From Gloeophyllum trabeum ATCC 11539 (lineage: Eukaryota; Basidiomycota; Agaricomycetes; Gloeophyllales; Gloeophyllaceae): DNA of 64,000 nt. Under the pieces are notes generated by a model that was not told where the DNA came from, searched no databases, and saw only the letters and a list, made by a program, of their open reading frames with translations. The position numbers were made by a program, and so were the translations under genes. The stretch spans positions 642,714 to 706,713 of the forward strand of contig NW_006920414.1 in the NCBI RefSeq assembly GCF_000344685.1, written 5' to 3'. Shown piece after piece: positions 34,305 to 46,001 of this stretch (position 1 is the stretch's first letter; each line of letters opens with the position of its first letter).

Positions 34305-37300
34305 TCAATTGGACGCCCAGAACGAGCCAAGGAAACCTTTAGCAGAGGAGACAGCGCGGCCCATGAGACCAGACTGATCTAGCCCATCTGCAGATCCCTT
34401 TCGTTGATGTGTCGGACTAGGCAGAGAACTAGACATAGAGTTCGACTTCGTATGCGCAGGCGTAGACGAGCATTGACCAGATGGTGGCGAGGTCATGGTA
34501 ACAGCACTTGGCAGAGCAGGATTGGGTGGTGCTATAGGAAACGCAGGCTTCAACGAAGACACAGGCGAGCTCGCAGGCGTCGGATTCCGAGATCGCTGCT
34601 CGTCCTCCTCAGGTATAGGCGGCGGCAAATCAATATGCGCAGGTTTCGCCAGGGAAGACCCGGACGAGTCCTTGCCATGCCCACTGGACGACGCCTCCGC
34701 CCTGTCACCGAAATGGCTAGACGAAGGCACCTGGGGACTAGGCGGGCTTAGACTCTCATTGAGTCTGCGGCCCGTGCGATCCCGGCCCCGCTCTCGTCCG
34801 CTGATAGAGTCCTCGCTCCCGGCTCTCGAAGGCGTGCGCGGGTAGCTTCCCCTTCCTTCCCGCCCTCGCGAATCCCTTCCGTAGTGGCCTGCCCCGATAG
34901 CAGCGCTCGACCCGCAAGGGGATATGCTGCCCATCGGCGAGTCCGTACTGCGACTGCCTCTCGACCCTGACCGCCCACGATCCGAATACGACGAACTGCG
35001 AGTGACCGACCGCCCGCGCAGCTCACCGCCCGAGACAACCTGGGGCGAGCGCCCTCTACTTGGCGGTATTTCCGGGGGCGACAACAGATTGGGCGACGGC
35101 GGCTGGACATGCGCCGAGCTAACGCGGGGCACCGGCACGGGCGTCGAGACCGACTTCGGTTGGACAGGACTAGCACTCTCGTCTCCCTCCCCCGACTGGT
35201 CCACGCCCACCATGGGCTCGGACACGAGCTCCGTGCGCTCCTCCATGACCACGTCCTCGTCGCGCTCACTACTCCGCCCGATCGGCACGCTCGACGCGCC
35301 ACCCTGCGCATACCTCAGGACACCGCCCGGCGTGTGCCCCGCGTCCTCCGACGAGCGCGGGAAGCGCACGCGCCGCGACGCGTACTCTTCCCCGTAACTC
35401 GCGCCCTCAAAGTAATCATACGCGTCCACCTCCGCCCCGTCCACCTCGTGCCGCGGCGACTCCACGACGGGCACCGCGTGCGTCGCGTACACGCTCCGCG
35501 GCTGCGCCGAGGGCACGATGCCCACGCTCGGTATATTCCTGGGCGACGTCGACGGCGAGGAGACGGACGACGACGACTGCGAGCCGGTGCCGACGCTGAG
35601 GTACGCCTCGCGGTGCTGGTACACGTCCTCGACGCTGCTCCGCCGGCTCACCGTGCGCGAGCCCGGCAGGGAGTTGCTGTAGTTGCTCCCGATCGGGGGC
35701 ACGTACACAAGGTCGACCTTCCGCGGCGAGCTGTCGCCACTCCGGGAGTCGCTGTCGTACTCGGATCCGTTGACGCCGGTGGTTTTCAGGATGGTCGGGG
35801 CGATGGGTGCGATCGTGACGTGCTCCTTGTCGAGCGAGTCCATGCGGATGAGCGCCGGGCGGCCGCCGCGCGAGGAGTGGGAGGAGGAGGAGCGCGATCT
35901 CGACGAACGCATCTCGAGCACCTCGTCGTCTTCTTCGTCCGATTCCGACGAATTGCGCCCGTGCGGGAACCACGCCGGCTCCTCGTAGAAGTCCTCGTAA
36001 TGAATATCCTCCATGTCTGCGTCCTCATCGTACCTAAGTAGTAGCAGTCAGATATCATTCCAAAAAGGCAGGGTCAAATATCGACGCACCCCTCGTCAAA
36101 CTCTGGCTGGTAAAACCGCACGCTGCCACCCGTGGGCCCCCGCTTCAACGTGGGCTTCTCGATGGCAATGCACTGCTCCACGAACGTATTGAAGGTGATG
36201 TGCTTCTTCTTACCGCCATTCGCTCCTGCACCCGTGCTATGCGAATCGCGGTCGCTTCCAGGGGTATCCCCCGCTGCACTTGTGCTCGAGACGTCGCTGT
36301 GTGCGTCTGCATGACTGAGGGCCTGTCCGGCTTCCTCCATGGGATTCTCGACCGGAGCAATTATTCGCGGGGGGCTGTCCTTTCTGAACTCTGGGTGATT
36401 CTTCCGGAGGCGGACGATATGCGTGTCGCTCTTCGTATGGAGTAGAGGGGGTCGGCTCGGAGAATCTGTACCTGTCCGCTGCCCCTGCCCGTGCTGTTTC
36501 CTCTCCTCCTCCTCTTCCTCATCGTCATGGGGGAACTCGGCGCTGGGAAATCGGGGAGAAGAGGGTAGTGATAGCAGCTCGCCAATACTGCGGTGCTTTA
36601 ATATAGGTTTCTTGCCTGCCAAAGAGGCGCTCGAGTTACACCTCTGCATCGTCGCTAGCGAACCCGTCGAGTCTCGTCGAGCCCGTTGAGAAAGGCCATC
36701 GGATTTGGGTGGTGAGCCCGATGGTGGTGACCAGTCTTGGCCAATGTGCAGAGGTCCGTACAGCCAAGTAACATCCGAATCTTTCAGCCTGAGGGAGTGA
36801 ACACGGTTAGCGGGGTGAAGGGTATGATACGTAAAGTGAAAGAGCAGAAGCAGATCTGTCGCTACAGGACGAGTGCCTGGACGAGAATGCGATGTCAATG
36901 TTATCAAGCAATACAGACATCTTGTATCATCACAGCGTGCCTGCAGGCGCACAGCGCGCTATCGGCTACCTGCGCGCCACTCGTATATCACACAACGAAT
37001 CACACATGACGAGCTCCCGCAAATACGATAACAAGTATGAAAGACGATAATGGCGCAGGACGACTCACCAATTAAGCGATTCAGGGCTGATCGTCTTCAA
37101 CCCATTTCTTTGCTTCCACCACGTCCGCCAGCTCGCATTTTCGAGCCTGGCGCCGTTGGCGATCGCGTTTCTCTGCTTGGTCATGCTCCGCCATGACCGC
37201 CAAACGTCCTCCTCGCGCCACTGATGAGAAAGGTAGTCTACTTGTCCGCTGGGAACGGTGTCGAAGGACGAGTCGTCGGGGAAGGCATTAGTCGTGACTG

Positions 37301-37337
37301 AAACGAGGAGCGCGGGTAGATAGTTGGCCATCAACAA
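34305..37337 (-). CDS. Reg1-like protein phosphatase 1 regulatory subunit
   Basis: Model complement(join(34305..36033, 36090..36788, 37069..37337)), 898 residues. The N-terminus has the conserved DUF1752 (areA GATA-like) block: VDYLSHQWREEDVWRSW, ASWRTWWKQR and SPESLNWLKDSDVTWLYGP across intron 1. Mid-protein there is KKPILKHRSIGELL, then KKKHITFNTFVEQCIAIEKP, whose KHITF fits the RVxF docking motif for PP1. The FxxxVEQCIA pattern is that of yeast Reg1, which directs Glc7 to Snf1/Mig1 in glucose repression. The remainder is Ser/Pro/Arg-rich and probably disordered, with an acidic patch (DDEEEEEE). The assigned role rests on these two motifs. Confidence 0.75.
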
Positions 37338-39879
37338 CAGCGCGCGTGCGGTGACCAGCAGCTAGCTGTGTCGAAGATGCGCAAGACAGCGCCGGGGAAA
37401 GAGTCGCGGTGAAAGGAACGGGCAAAGGGCGAGGGAAAAAGGCGAGAAAGGCACAAGACGCGGCTGGTTCGTTCGTCCCGGACGGCCGAAGCAGGCTTGT
37501 CGATGGGGAAAGGGGCGAGTACGCTGTCGGGCACGACGTGCGGGCGCGTAAGTGTCGAGTGATGGATAGCTAGCAAGGCTAGAGTGGCATGGTGCCCCGT
37601 CGGTGTGATGACGATTTTGTTGGTGGGGTGGCCATAATTCCTGTTCTGCCCGCCCCTTCACATGACCGGCCCGACCTGCACGCCTACTGCCCCCGGCGGC
37701 TGCTGCCCCCGGCGTCCCCGGCCGCCCGGCCTTGCCCCTTTTGGTTTTCCTCGCCAGAAACCAGCCAGTCCTCGCCCATCCGGTGCAGCAAAAACATATC
37801 GCCTCTGCATGATTTCTGAAATTTTTTTGCCAGGTCCGATTGCATGTTCATACACGGCGCAAAGTGCCTGAGGAGATTCTTTCTCCCGCCGACGCCCACA
37901 ACGCCTTCGCTTGCGCCCGGCCTGGCTTCGCTCCCGCCCAACCCGGCCTCTTTTGGCCCATATGCTTCCCCCGCCCGCCGTATCAACAGCCACGACCAGG
38001 CGAGCCTACTGCCTACTGTAGCCGTCCTTGTTGGCAGCAACCGGCCGGGTCCCTCCCTGCGCCGTCTGCCAATTCTGCCATCTGGTGAAGTCTCGCCTTG
38101 CAATTGACTCACATGTACTCAGAAATATCGGCCTCTGGTAGACTGGTGCATTTGCACTCGGATCCCGGAAGGACCTTGTATACTGCACAGCCATCGCTGA
38201 GAACCATCATCTATCACAGCACCGAGTCTGCAGCGGGCGGACGCATGCCGTACCACGGAAGCTACCGCGGCACCTTCACAGCGTCCTCCAATTGGACTGC
38301 CCTCTCGTCCTGGCTGTAGGAACAGAATGGTACGTAGATCCGAAGTAAACGCGGACAGCTGAGGGTCCGTGGTTGCCAGTAACCACGGAACACCGTCAAA
38401 TGAGCCGCCCAGGTATGTGTCCCCGTCAATATGAATACGTTACCCTGACATTGAAACCGCACAGAACACTGCGGACCTTGGACCGAGAATCAGGTGGCAA
38501 CATATCTTTCGTGGTACCGTTTCATGTCCCGCCCAGGAGCCGTCCACCCGGCTACTCCCTGCTACAAAGAAACTAATATTCAAACGGAGCGGATGCGGGG
38601 TAAATGAACGCGGGGAAACGTTCTTTGACCCAACTTAGCCTGACTTCCCCAACACGCCCAAATACGGCTAGGCATGTCCTTGATTCCCTGCCCATGTCAC
38701 CCCCGCCTGTCGCGGAGCCAGACACGGCCGACGCGGATATGTCGCTATGCTTGTTATCGTAAAGAGCGCCCCCTTGTCCTATTACTGTGTCCCTCTCTGG
38801 ACCCAACTCCACGGTAAGGAAGATGTTGTGGTAGGCACTGCGCGCGGAACAGCGGGGGAGCCGTCTGCTATGATGCGTGGAACCAACAATAGCCTGAGCC
38901 GCGCCAATATTCCACCTCAAATCCACATTCATGCATATTGGAGGCGCCGCCCCCACTGCATATCCACTGGCAGGAAACCGGAATGCAAAACGGCTCGCTT
39001 AGCGTCCTTGTGACCATACTTGAGCGAGCAATCGTTTACCGAGAACATATCACGGGCTCGGGCGCGACAAACGACATGCGATCCACCGGCGTGGATCCTG
39101 TCAGACATTCCATGATCCCTCCAACATTCAGCAGCATAATACTTGCTTCAGACAACATTCGGCACCCAGCTGCAGTACTTCCAGAGATATACACCGCTCC
39201 CTGTGGTCCACCCGGACCCACAGTCCTTGGCCCTTCGCGTCTCCGGAGCACCTGGCACTTGCCGCGGTTACACCGATCCGTTGCATGCCCCGATCCGAGG
39301 CTTCCATCTGGGCTGGGATCTCTGATCAGTCCACGTGAGCCTCCTCGATCACATACGGGATCAGGTGGCCCTTTGCTATCTTGCGTTAAGACGCGAGACG
39401 CCTTCTGCCCCGCACGACGGTCGAGGGTGGCGCTTCTCCTGGGCAGCGTCGGGGATGGTCGGAAACGTCTGGTTTCACATGGATCGCACCCGGCGTACTA
39501 CTCATGAGTCGTCAGCCTTCCTCCAGGTTACTCAGCGTACTGGCAAGCCCCGGAACTGTACGACTTCGTCTCAGCTTTGATTCGGTTGGCTGGCTAGATC
39601 GCTCGCAGAATCTGCAAGTTTCATGTTCGACTTCGCTCCTTTACTCGGGAACATTCGCGAAAGGACGAACACTAAGCTACCTACCGAGGACGACCTTGGT
39701 CGAACAGCGGGCACGTTCGTCGACGCTCCTATCCCCTACCAGGACCCTCGAGGCTTCCTCAGACTGGTCTTCCTTCCGAAACCGCAGCTTCTGAAGCTCA
39801 GTACCTGACGAAACGAACAAGCGCCCCTCCGACGGGACCTTTGCACGATCTGGGCCCGCGGCGACGATAGCATCCCAAG

Positions 39880-40120
39880 GTTAACGATTCGACATCTTAG
39901 GTTATCTGCGCAGTGCATCTGTTCTGGACCAGGCCAACCCTCTATCTTTAGTCGTGTTCCACCGGTGTCCAATATATGAACGTTGAGAACGGTAACCAGG
40001 ACCGTGAACGCAGCTGGTCCTGTACTCGAGGCAGACGATTCAGCCCCACTGGCCCGCCTCGTTGCACGGCTGTTTGATTTGCAGACGGTAGGATACCTTC
40101 GCCTGTCTCCCGACGACGGG
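39880..40120. repeat. Diverged repeat, copy 1
   Basis: Contains CTTAGGTTATCTGCGCAG, CTATCTTTAGTCGTG, TCCACC and a CTGTACTCGAGGCAGACGA block in the same order as the copies at about 41120 and 41480. Confidence 0.55.
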
Positions 40121-41119
40121 CCGAATTCGCTGTGCGGACATCTTTCAAGACTGGTAGGGCATCCTCTTTAAGCTTGGATCAGGAACCAGGAGCAGCTGCG
40201 GTGTCATGCCCTCTCCATGACATCAACTCGCGCGACACTACCAGCGCAATATTAACGGTTTACGGTTGCCGAGCAGCACCAGGTCTATTTCGCGAATGCC
40301 ATTGCTCAAGTGCACGATCTTACGTATCCGGACCCCGGAAATACAATACTGATCTCGGCGGTGTGGGACCCGGAGACCCTCCTTTCGCAGCTCCTCATGC
40401 CTACTTGAATTTGCCCTCCAGCTATGCTCCGGGTCAAGAGCAGTGATAGAAGACTGAAGCCAGTAATTAATTTTGCTGCTGTATTGTTGAAGGACCCTTA
40501 CTATCCGAGATCCAAGTTTCTGCGTGCCGGTTGCACTTGCTGGGCGAGCTGAAGTCCATTGACCCGCACCCCGAGTCCGGCGCCTTCGGGAGTTCACGAA
40601 AGTCGGACCCGTAGAAGTTGCAAATTCTAGCAAAATTAAAGTACAGTAATACAGTAGCGCAGCATAGTATGGTATAATATGCTATTGCTAAAGGATTGGG
40701 ACTCGCTGACAAGTTACGACAAGTACAGATCCAAATCAAGTGTCACCATAGATCTCGCTTGAAAAGCAGAGAGTCGAGAAGCTCTTCAGTTCCCGGCTAC
40801 GGATGTTCCTGGACTTCCCGGAGTCTCACTGGGACCCCCATGATACTTGCTCTACGCCTCAAGCGCTCTCTAGAGCAGTCATGCACACTTTCTGTATTCT
40901 GTAGCTGTGTCTTATACTTTAGCAAGTCATACATAGGCCATACACAGTAGAGAAATGCTCAGAAACTGTGCTGGAGAAGGAGTCCGGCGATGCAGTCAGG
41001 GGACTGACCAGACCTCGCACAGCCACTCATGGACCCCAGCGGGATGTAAAGGCACCCTGACGAAGTGAAATGCACTTTGGAAAATAGACCTGGTGCTGCT
41101 CGGCAACCGTACGGTTCGG

Positions 41120-41340
41120 CGTTCTTCGGTTATCTGTGCGTGCGTTGCGACCTGCAGCCGGCGCGTCTATCTTTAGTCGTGCTCCACTCGTCCAATAACG
41201 AGAAGCTTCGGAAGGGGGAGCTGGAGCGCCGCGAACCGTAAACGCATCCCCGAAAAAATTGGTCGACTCTGATTACTATGCTGCAGGCTCTGTGCTCGAG
41301 GCGGACGAGCCAGCAACGCTGCGGCGTACCGACGTTTTGT
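41120..41340. repeat. Diverged repeat, copy 2
   Basis: Order: TTCGGTTATCTGTGCGTG, GTCTATCTTTAGTCGTGC, TCCACTCGTCCAATAACG, GCTGCAGGCTCTGTGCTCGA, GGCGGACGAGCCAGC. Confidence 0.55.
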
Positions 41341-41479
41341 CAGCAGACGGCAGCACCTCGTTAAGTCTGAGTCACTACTCAGGAAGAGCAAGCTACTTCC
41401 CTGATCACCCTTGCCGCTGCGGTGCTTATACCCTTCGATGAGAGTCGCGGCCACTCTACCAGTGTAAGACTAACGATTC

Positions 41480-41700
41480 GGCTTCACAGGTTATCTGCAC
41501 AGCATCCGTTCTAGCCTCCCATCGAATACCTCCATCTTTGCTCCACCAGAATCCAATACGCGAAGGTTAAGAAGGGGAAGCTGCACTGCGTATAAGCACT
41601 GCCATGAATTGGTTGACAGTTGACTGCGATTGCTATGCTGCTGGCTCTGGACTTTGCTCGCCGTTCACCAGTTCCTCGATGATACAGCTCCCCCCAGGTC
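41480..41700. repeat. Diverged repeat, copy 3
   Basis: Order: CACAGGTTATCTGCACAGCA, TCCATCTTTGCTCCACCAG, AATCCAATACGCG, GCTGCTGGCTCTGGACTTTG. It adjoins copy 2, so copies 2 and 3 are nearly tandem. Confidence 0.5.
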
Positions 41701-42064
41701 TGCTTCGTTGTTCGGCCATTTTATTTCAAGACGCAGATGGACAGGACACCCTCGCAAGTTCCGGAGCAGTACTGCCCTCTGAATAGGTGACCACCTTGGG
41801 GGGCGAACCTTGCGAGTGCGGTGCCTACGCCACGATCGATCCGGTCTGCCTGCTACGGACGTGTACAAGCACTACTTGTGTTTTTCCTCATGGGTGTGAT
41901 CAGCACGTAAAGGTGAAGGCAATCGCCGAATAACGGCATGCTGCCGTTGCTCGAGGCCCCAGACTTCTTGCGTCCCAAGTATAACTATGACAGCTTCAAG
42001 CAATGCGTCCTCTCGCACGCAAGCTTCGCCTTCAGGCCCCCATTTCAGAAAAAAAGCAGCAAAC

Positions 42065-43069
42065 ATGCAAGCCACGGACAGCAAGGAAGCTGGGCCGCCC
42101 TTCGACAAGGCGACCGCAGACGTCGTCATCCGCTCTTCCGACAACATCCATTTCCGTGTTCACACACTCATCCTGTCCATGGTATCCGACTTCTTCTCCG
42201 CCATGTTCACTCTCCCCCAATCGGATCAATTCGAAACGTGGAAGGGCCTCCCGGTCGTGACCGTCGAGGAAGACAGCCACGCCATCGAGCTGTTGCTTCT
42301 GACATTGTATCCCGCGTGCTCCCCCTCCCTAAACAAGCTCGCCGACGTGCACGCCGTTCTGAAGGCTGCTATGAAATACCAAATGGACGCCCTGGTGCCT
42401 CGCATAAAAGAGGCGCTTGTAGCAACACAGCATCTCGAGGCAAGCCCCGTCGCGGTCTTTGCTATTGCCTATAGCCAAGGTCTCGAGGAAGAAGCTGTGA
42501 AGGCTGCGAGGGCCACGCTCCGGCTTCCGATGCGTGACTTGTATCTCACTCGTACGTCGGAGCTTGGCTTGATCCCAGCAGACGCATTCCAGCGGCTCCT
42601 GGAGTATCACGACGAGTGCGGCAGAGTCGTTAACAGGCTCTTCCCAGGCGCCGATTTCACTCCATGGCTCCCCTGGGCGGTTGAAACCCAGTATATATTC
42701 TTCCTTTGCACGAACAACAAATGCTTCGGTAAGGTTCTGCCCAACTTCTTCACGAACGGTCATGCCGTGTATGCAAAGGACTGGTGGTCGGGCTTTATGG
42801 AAGACGCGGCCAGCGTACTGCGCGAGGAACCGCGCAGCACCGCGCTGACGGACCACAGCTTCCTTGAGAAATACATTCTGAAGGCCATGAAGTGCGAGCA
42901 ATGTCGTCTCGCTGCCGCAGCAGAATTGTGGAGATTCAGTTCTGTTCTCGTGGATAAGATTGAAGACGACATATCCAAGGCAATATCGCATTATTGCTTG
43001 ATAGCGACCAGAGCGAAGCTAACCAAAACGCGTATACAGGTTCGGCTCGGTATCCGGTTCTCCGGGTAG
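42065..43069 (+). CDS. BTB/POZ-domain protein 5
   Basis: Start at MQATDSKEAG (42065); an in-frame Met at 41987 exists but the extra residues are not BTB-like. The BTB domain covers PPFDKATADVVIRSSDN, IHFRVHTLILSMVSDFF, AIELLLLTLYP and KYQMDALVPRIKEAL. It continues with LEASPVAVFAIAYSQGLEEE and LRLPMRDLYLTR. C-terminal cysteines are FFLCTNNKCF and KCEQC. The end can be read straight through (as drawn, ...GIRFSG) or with a 60-nt GC-AG intron at 42980..43039. The latter gives ISK followed by VRLGIRFSG, which aligns with SKVRIPIAKL of gene 3. Confidence 0.78.
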   Translation: MQATDSKEAGPPFDKATADVVIRSSDNIHFRVHTLILSMVSDFFSAMFTLPQSDQFETWKGLPVVTVEEDSHAIELLLLTLYPACSPSLNKLADVHAVLKAAMKYQMDALVPRIKEALVATQHLEASPVAVFAIAYSQGLEEEAVKAARATLRLPMRDLYLTRTSELGLIPADAFQRLLEYHDECGRVVNRLFPGADFTPWLPWAVETQYIFFLCTNNKCFGKVLPNFFTNGHAVYAKDWWSGFMEDAASVLREEPRSTALTDHSFLEKYILKAMKCEQCRLAAAAELWRFSSVLVDKIEDDISKAISHYCLIATRAKLTKTRIQVRLGIRFSG

Positions 43070-44607
43070 GCGCTATTGAAGCTGCTACTAGGATCATGTT
43101 ATGTTTTTTTGGATTGGACACACCCATGTAGGCTAGTGCATATTTCCGATACAGCATAGGGAAGTCCCCCCTTAGCCCGCTTTTGGAAGTGAACCCCACC
43201 CAAACGAGTAGCTGGGCGCCGCAGCAGTGGTAAACCACGTGCGTGGACCTTGCCGAATATACGGCAAGGAATAAGGCGGTAGGGCCGTGCGAGCACGGCA
43301 GAGCCCGCTACCGTAGATATAGATGATATTTGGTAGCAAGCTGAACACTTTACCTCCTGAGCAGTGTCATATATATCTATTTTGCGAAAGCAGCTGTGTT
43401 CCAGCAATTATTTCAGACTGAGCATTCAACTCAATGGTCAGAGATGTCCACTCATCCCTCCCTCAGATTCGAGAATACAAGTTACATATGCAAAACAACT
43501 GACATCGGAGTATTCTGATTTCACCTTGAGACCGCAAGGTCCAAGGCCCCAAGCAAGGTCAGTTCTGTCTCTGAGTCCCTTGACATTCATCCGCCACCTT
43601 GGCTATAAAGGGGAAGAGAAATGACACGTGGCATGACTATCGGGGTCCTTTAAGGACCCCATCTTTGATTGGTCCAAAGCCCTGTCCCGCTCTTGCCGTT
43701 CACCATATACGGTTAAGCGCCAAATAGTGTCAAATAAATCGCGTAGATCTTGAAACGATCGCAGGAAACCTGCGAACGGCCGGGGGGTCCAAGACCCACT
43801 ACCTACGGTAGCGGGAACTTCGTGCTGTTGACTCCTCGTTGTGCTCGCAGTACTATAACCTAGTAGTTGTAATTTGTCCTGTAGATAATGTACCAGGGGA
43901 AGCTACTGAGCTTTGGGACTCCCCATTGACAGTAGGAGACAGTCTGAAAAGCTACAGTTCTCTCAGCGTGATTTTTGATCCCAGTAAGGCTTCTACTGGG
44001 CCACATTTAGTGCCTCGACCCCCCCACTTTAAAGGAATTGTGTACATGAGGTTCTATGCGCTCTTGCGCATTCAGCGCGTATGTTATAGGCAGTATAACC
44101 CTCGGTGTAGGGTAGAGGAACCGTTGAAGAGGTCGAGACTATATACGTGCCGAGGCCCGGCAGATGCCAACCATGTGCATCTGCCATTTTGGGCGGAGAA
44201 TCCTGCCTTTTTGAGCACGCGCGAGAGCCTGGGGGGGACTTCTGCGACGCTGATACTAAACGGGTACAAGCCTCCATTAAAGACAGTTGCTCGTCTACTA
44301 AGTCTTTTTTAAGAGGCGCAGGATCAAGCCTACACCCATGGATCTGTTCCGTAATGGATCAAGCCTGGTGCTCGGGCACTCACTATATTGTAGAAGGGTC
44401 GTGAGCGAGCTGTGGCAGCGCGTGCTAGCTCGGGGGTAGGCTATGCGCAATACTATTATTCAATACCATTATTGAATATAGCTAAGTATCTTAATGGTAT
44501 CTTAGTTGTAAAATGGGACTCCGAGACGTGGAATGTGGCTTGAAGCGGCTTCGATGGATGCCGAGTAGGATGCGCCACCTGCGCGTCGCGACTGCATACT
44601 CTTTACC
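43070..44607. other. Intergenic upstream of cardiolipin synthase
   Basis: 1.5 kb. Short protein-like frames are not supported by splice signals. A small symmetric AT-rich patch (ATTATTCAATACCATTATTGAAT) lies near 44452-44475. Confidence 0.5.
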
Positions 44608-45746
44608 ATGTCCTTGCATTTCCCCACTTCCTTGTCCTTTGCGCGTTCACTGCGCGTACGTACTCCGGTATATGGATGCAGACGGCTTGGACTGTTTCGA
44701 GGGAAGTCGACGGTTAAACAGCATTTCCGTCCGTTTTCTGTGTACACAGCACTTCGCTCTGATCGGGATAATAAGCCAAACTCCACCCGACTTGAAGAGA
44801 GACGCAGCAAACCTATTCGCGAGAACGTATACACATGGCCGAATCTCTTGACGATGTCTCGCATCGCTGCCTGTCCCGTCTTAGGCTATGCCATCGTTAA
44901 AGGCGACTTCTACATCGCGACGTCCCTGCTCGTGTATGCCGGGTTAACGGACTTCGTACGTGCTCTGGTCGACCTTCTATTATTGACGCATTCACATAAC
45001 TCAAGGTTTGTCGCCGGGAAGGTAGATGGGTTCCTTGCTCGACGGTATAACATGCGTTCCGTCCTGGGCACCATCCTCGATCCCGCCGCAGACAAGACGC
45101 TGATGACTACACTCACCATCACTTTGGCGGTCAAGGGAATGCTCCCTGGTCGGTAGACTCCTTACTTGTGTATACTTTGGCTCGCCGACCGAGGGGGGGT
45201 TGTTGCTCGTACAGTCCCACTTGCCGTGATCATCCTAGGTCGAGACGTCGCGCTGTCTCTATCCGCCTTCTACATCCGCTATACGTCTCTTCCCGCACCT
45301 GTACGTCCTATGTTGCTCTCATCCTTCATCATCTGATTTTTGTAAAGAAAACATGGGCTCGCTACTGGGACTTCTCCCTGCCGTCTGCAGAAGTGCGACC
45401 CACTGAAATAAGCAAGGTGGGATGACTGCCGTCATGATACTTAACGTTGTAATCCTCTTGGCGGCCTAGGTCAATACTGCTCTTCAACTGGTCTTGATGG
45501 GGACTACCACGATTTCACCGCTTCTGCCTACGGATATTTCGTTACCTTTGCAGGGACTACAGTACGTATCATGCTGTCCTGCTGCATCCGCACTGACACT
45601 TGCGTCGTGTTGAACGTAGATGGATCGTCGCAGCCACGACGATATGGTCGGGTCTCTCCTACGTCTTTTCTAAAGACGCTGTAAGGATCATCGCACAACA
45701 CAGAGTGCGTCGCAAAGGGCCTTCTGATGGTGGACCGCAGAAATGA
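44608..45746 (+). CDS. CRD1: Cardiolipin synthase (CDP-alcohol phosphatidyltransferase)
   Basis: Model join(44608..44955, 45022..45148, 45215..45300, 45348..45416, 45470..45561, 45620..45746), 282 residues. It makes cardiolipin from CDP-diacylglycerol and phosphatidylglycerol in the mitochondrial inner membrane. The first 60 residues are rich in Arg, Ser and hydroxyl residues (MSLHFPTSLSFARSLRVRT), as expected of a targeting presequence. NVYTWPNLLTMSRI precedes the catalytic CAPT motif, split by intron 1: LTDF then VDGFLARRYNMRSVLG and TILDPAADK. Later hydrophobic exons give PLAVIILGRDVALSLSAFY and ISPLLP. Intron 2 uses a GTCGGT donor. The last exon ends in a basic tail, HRVRRKGPSDG. Confidence 0.88.
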
Positions 45747-46001
45747 ATGCAAAGAGCATGCAAGTCCAAACCGGCCAACGCCTCGCTTGGATGATACTTC
45801 ATTCCAGGATTTGCACTGGCTAAGGCTACCTGGCGTCTCCGTGCAACATTAGGGGGTTACAGGGCGGTACATATGCAAAGAAACTCTCATAAGAATGATA
45901 CAGTAAGATATTACATGACCAACGCGAATAGCCTAAATATCATGGGAAATTACAACATGTCCCCTACATTCCACTGTGTATCATATAATCTTAGGCGCAT
46001 G

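Larger units (their letters stand above)
37338..42064. other. 4.7 kb gene-poor tract with decayed repeats
   Basis: 37340-38110 is CG-rich and probably belongs to the Reg1-like promoter and 5' leader. From about 39560 to 41870 it holds three diverged copies of a roughly 350 bp sequence (listed separately). An open frame at 39623-39808 looks protein-like (FDFAPLLGNIRERTNTKLP) but has no partner exons. I recognise no gene. Confidence 0.45.

Noticed and set aside
35109..36041. 310-codon plus-strand frame across the Reg1-like gene
   Set aside because: Antisense of a Ser/Arg-rich coding region; Arg/His-rich with no domain.
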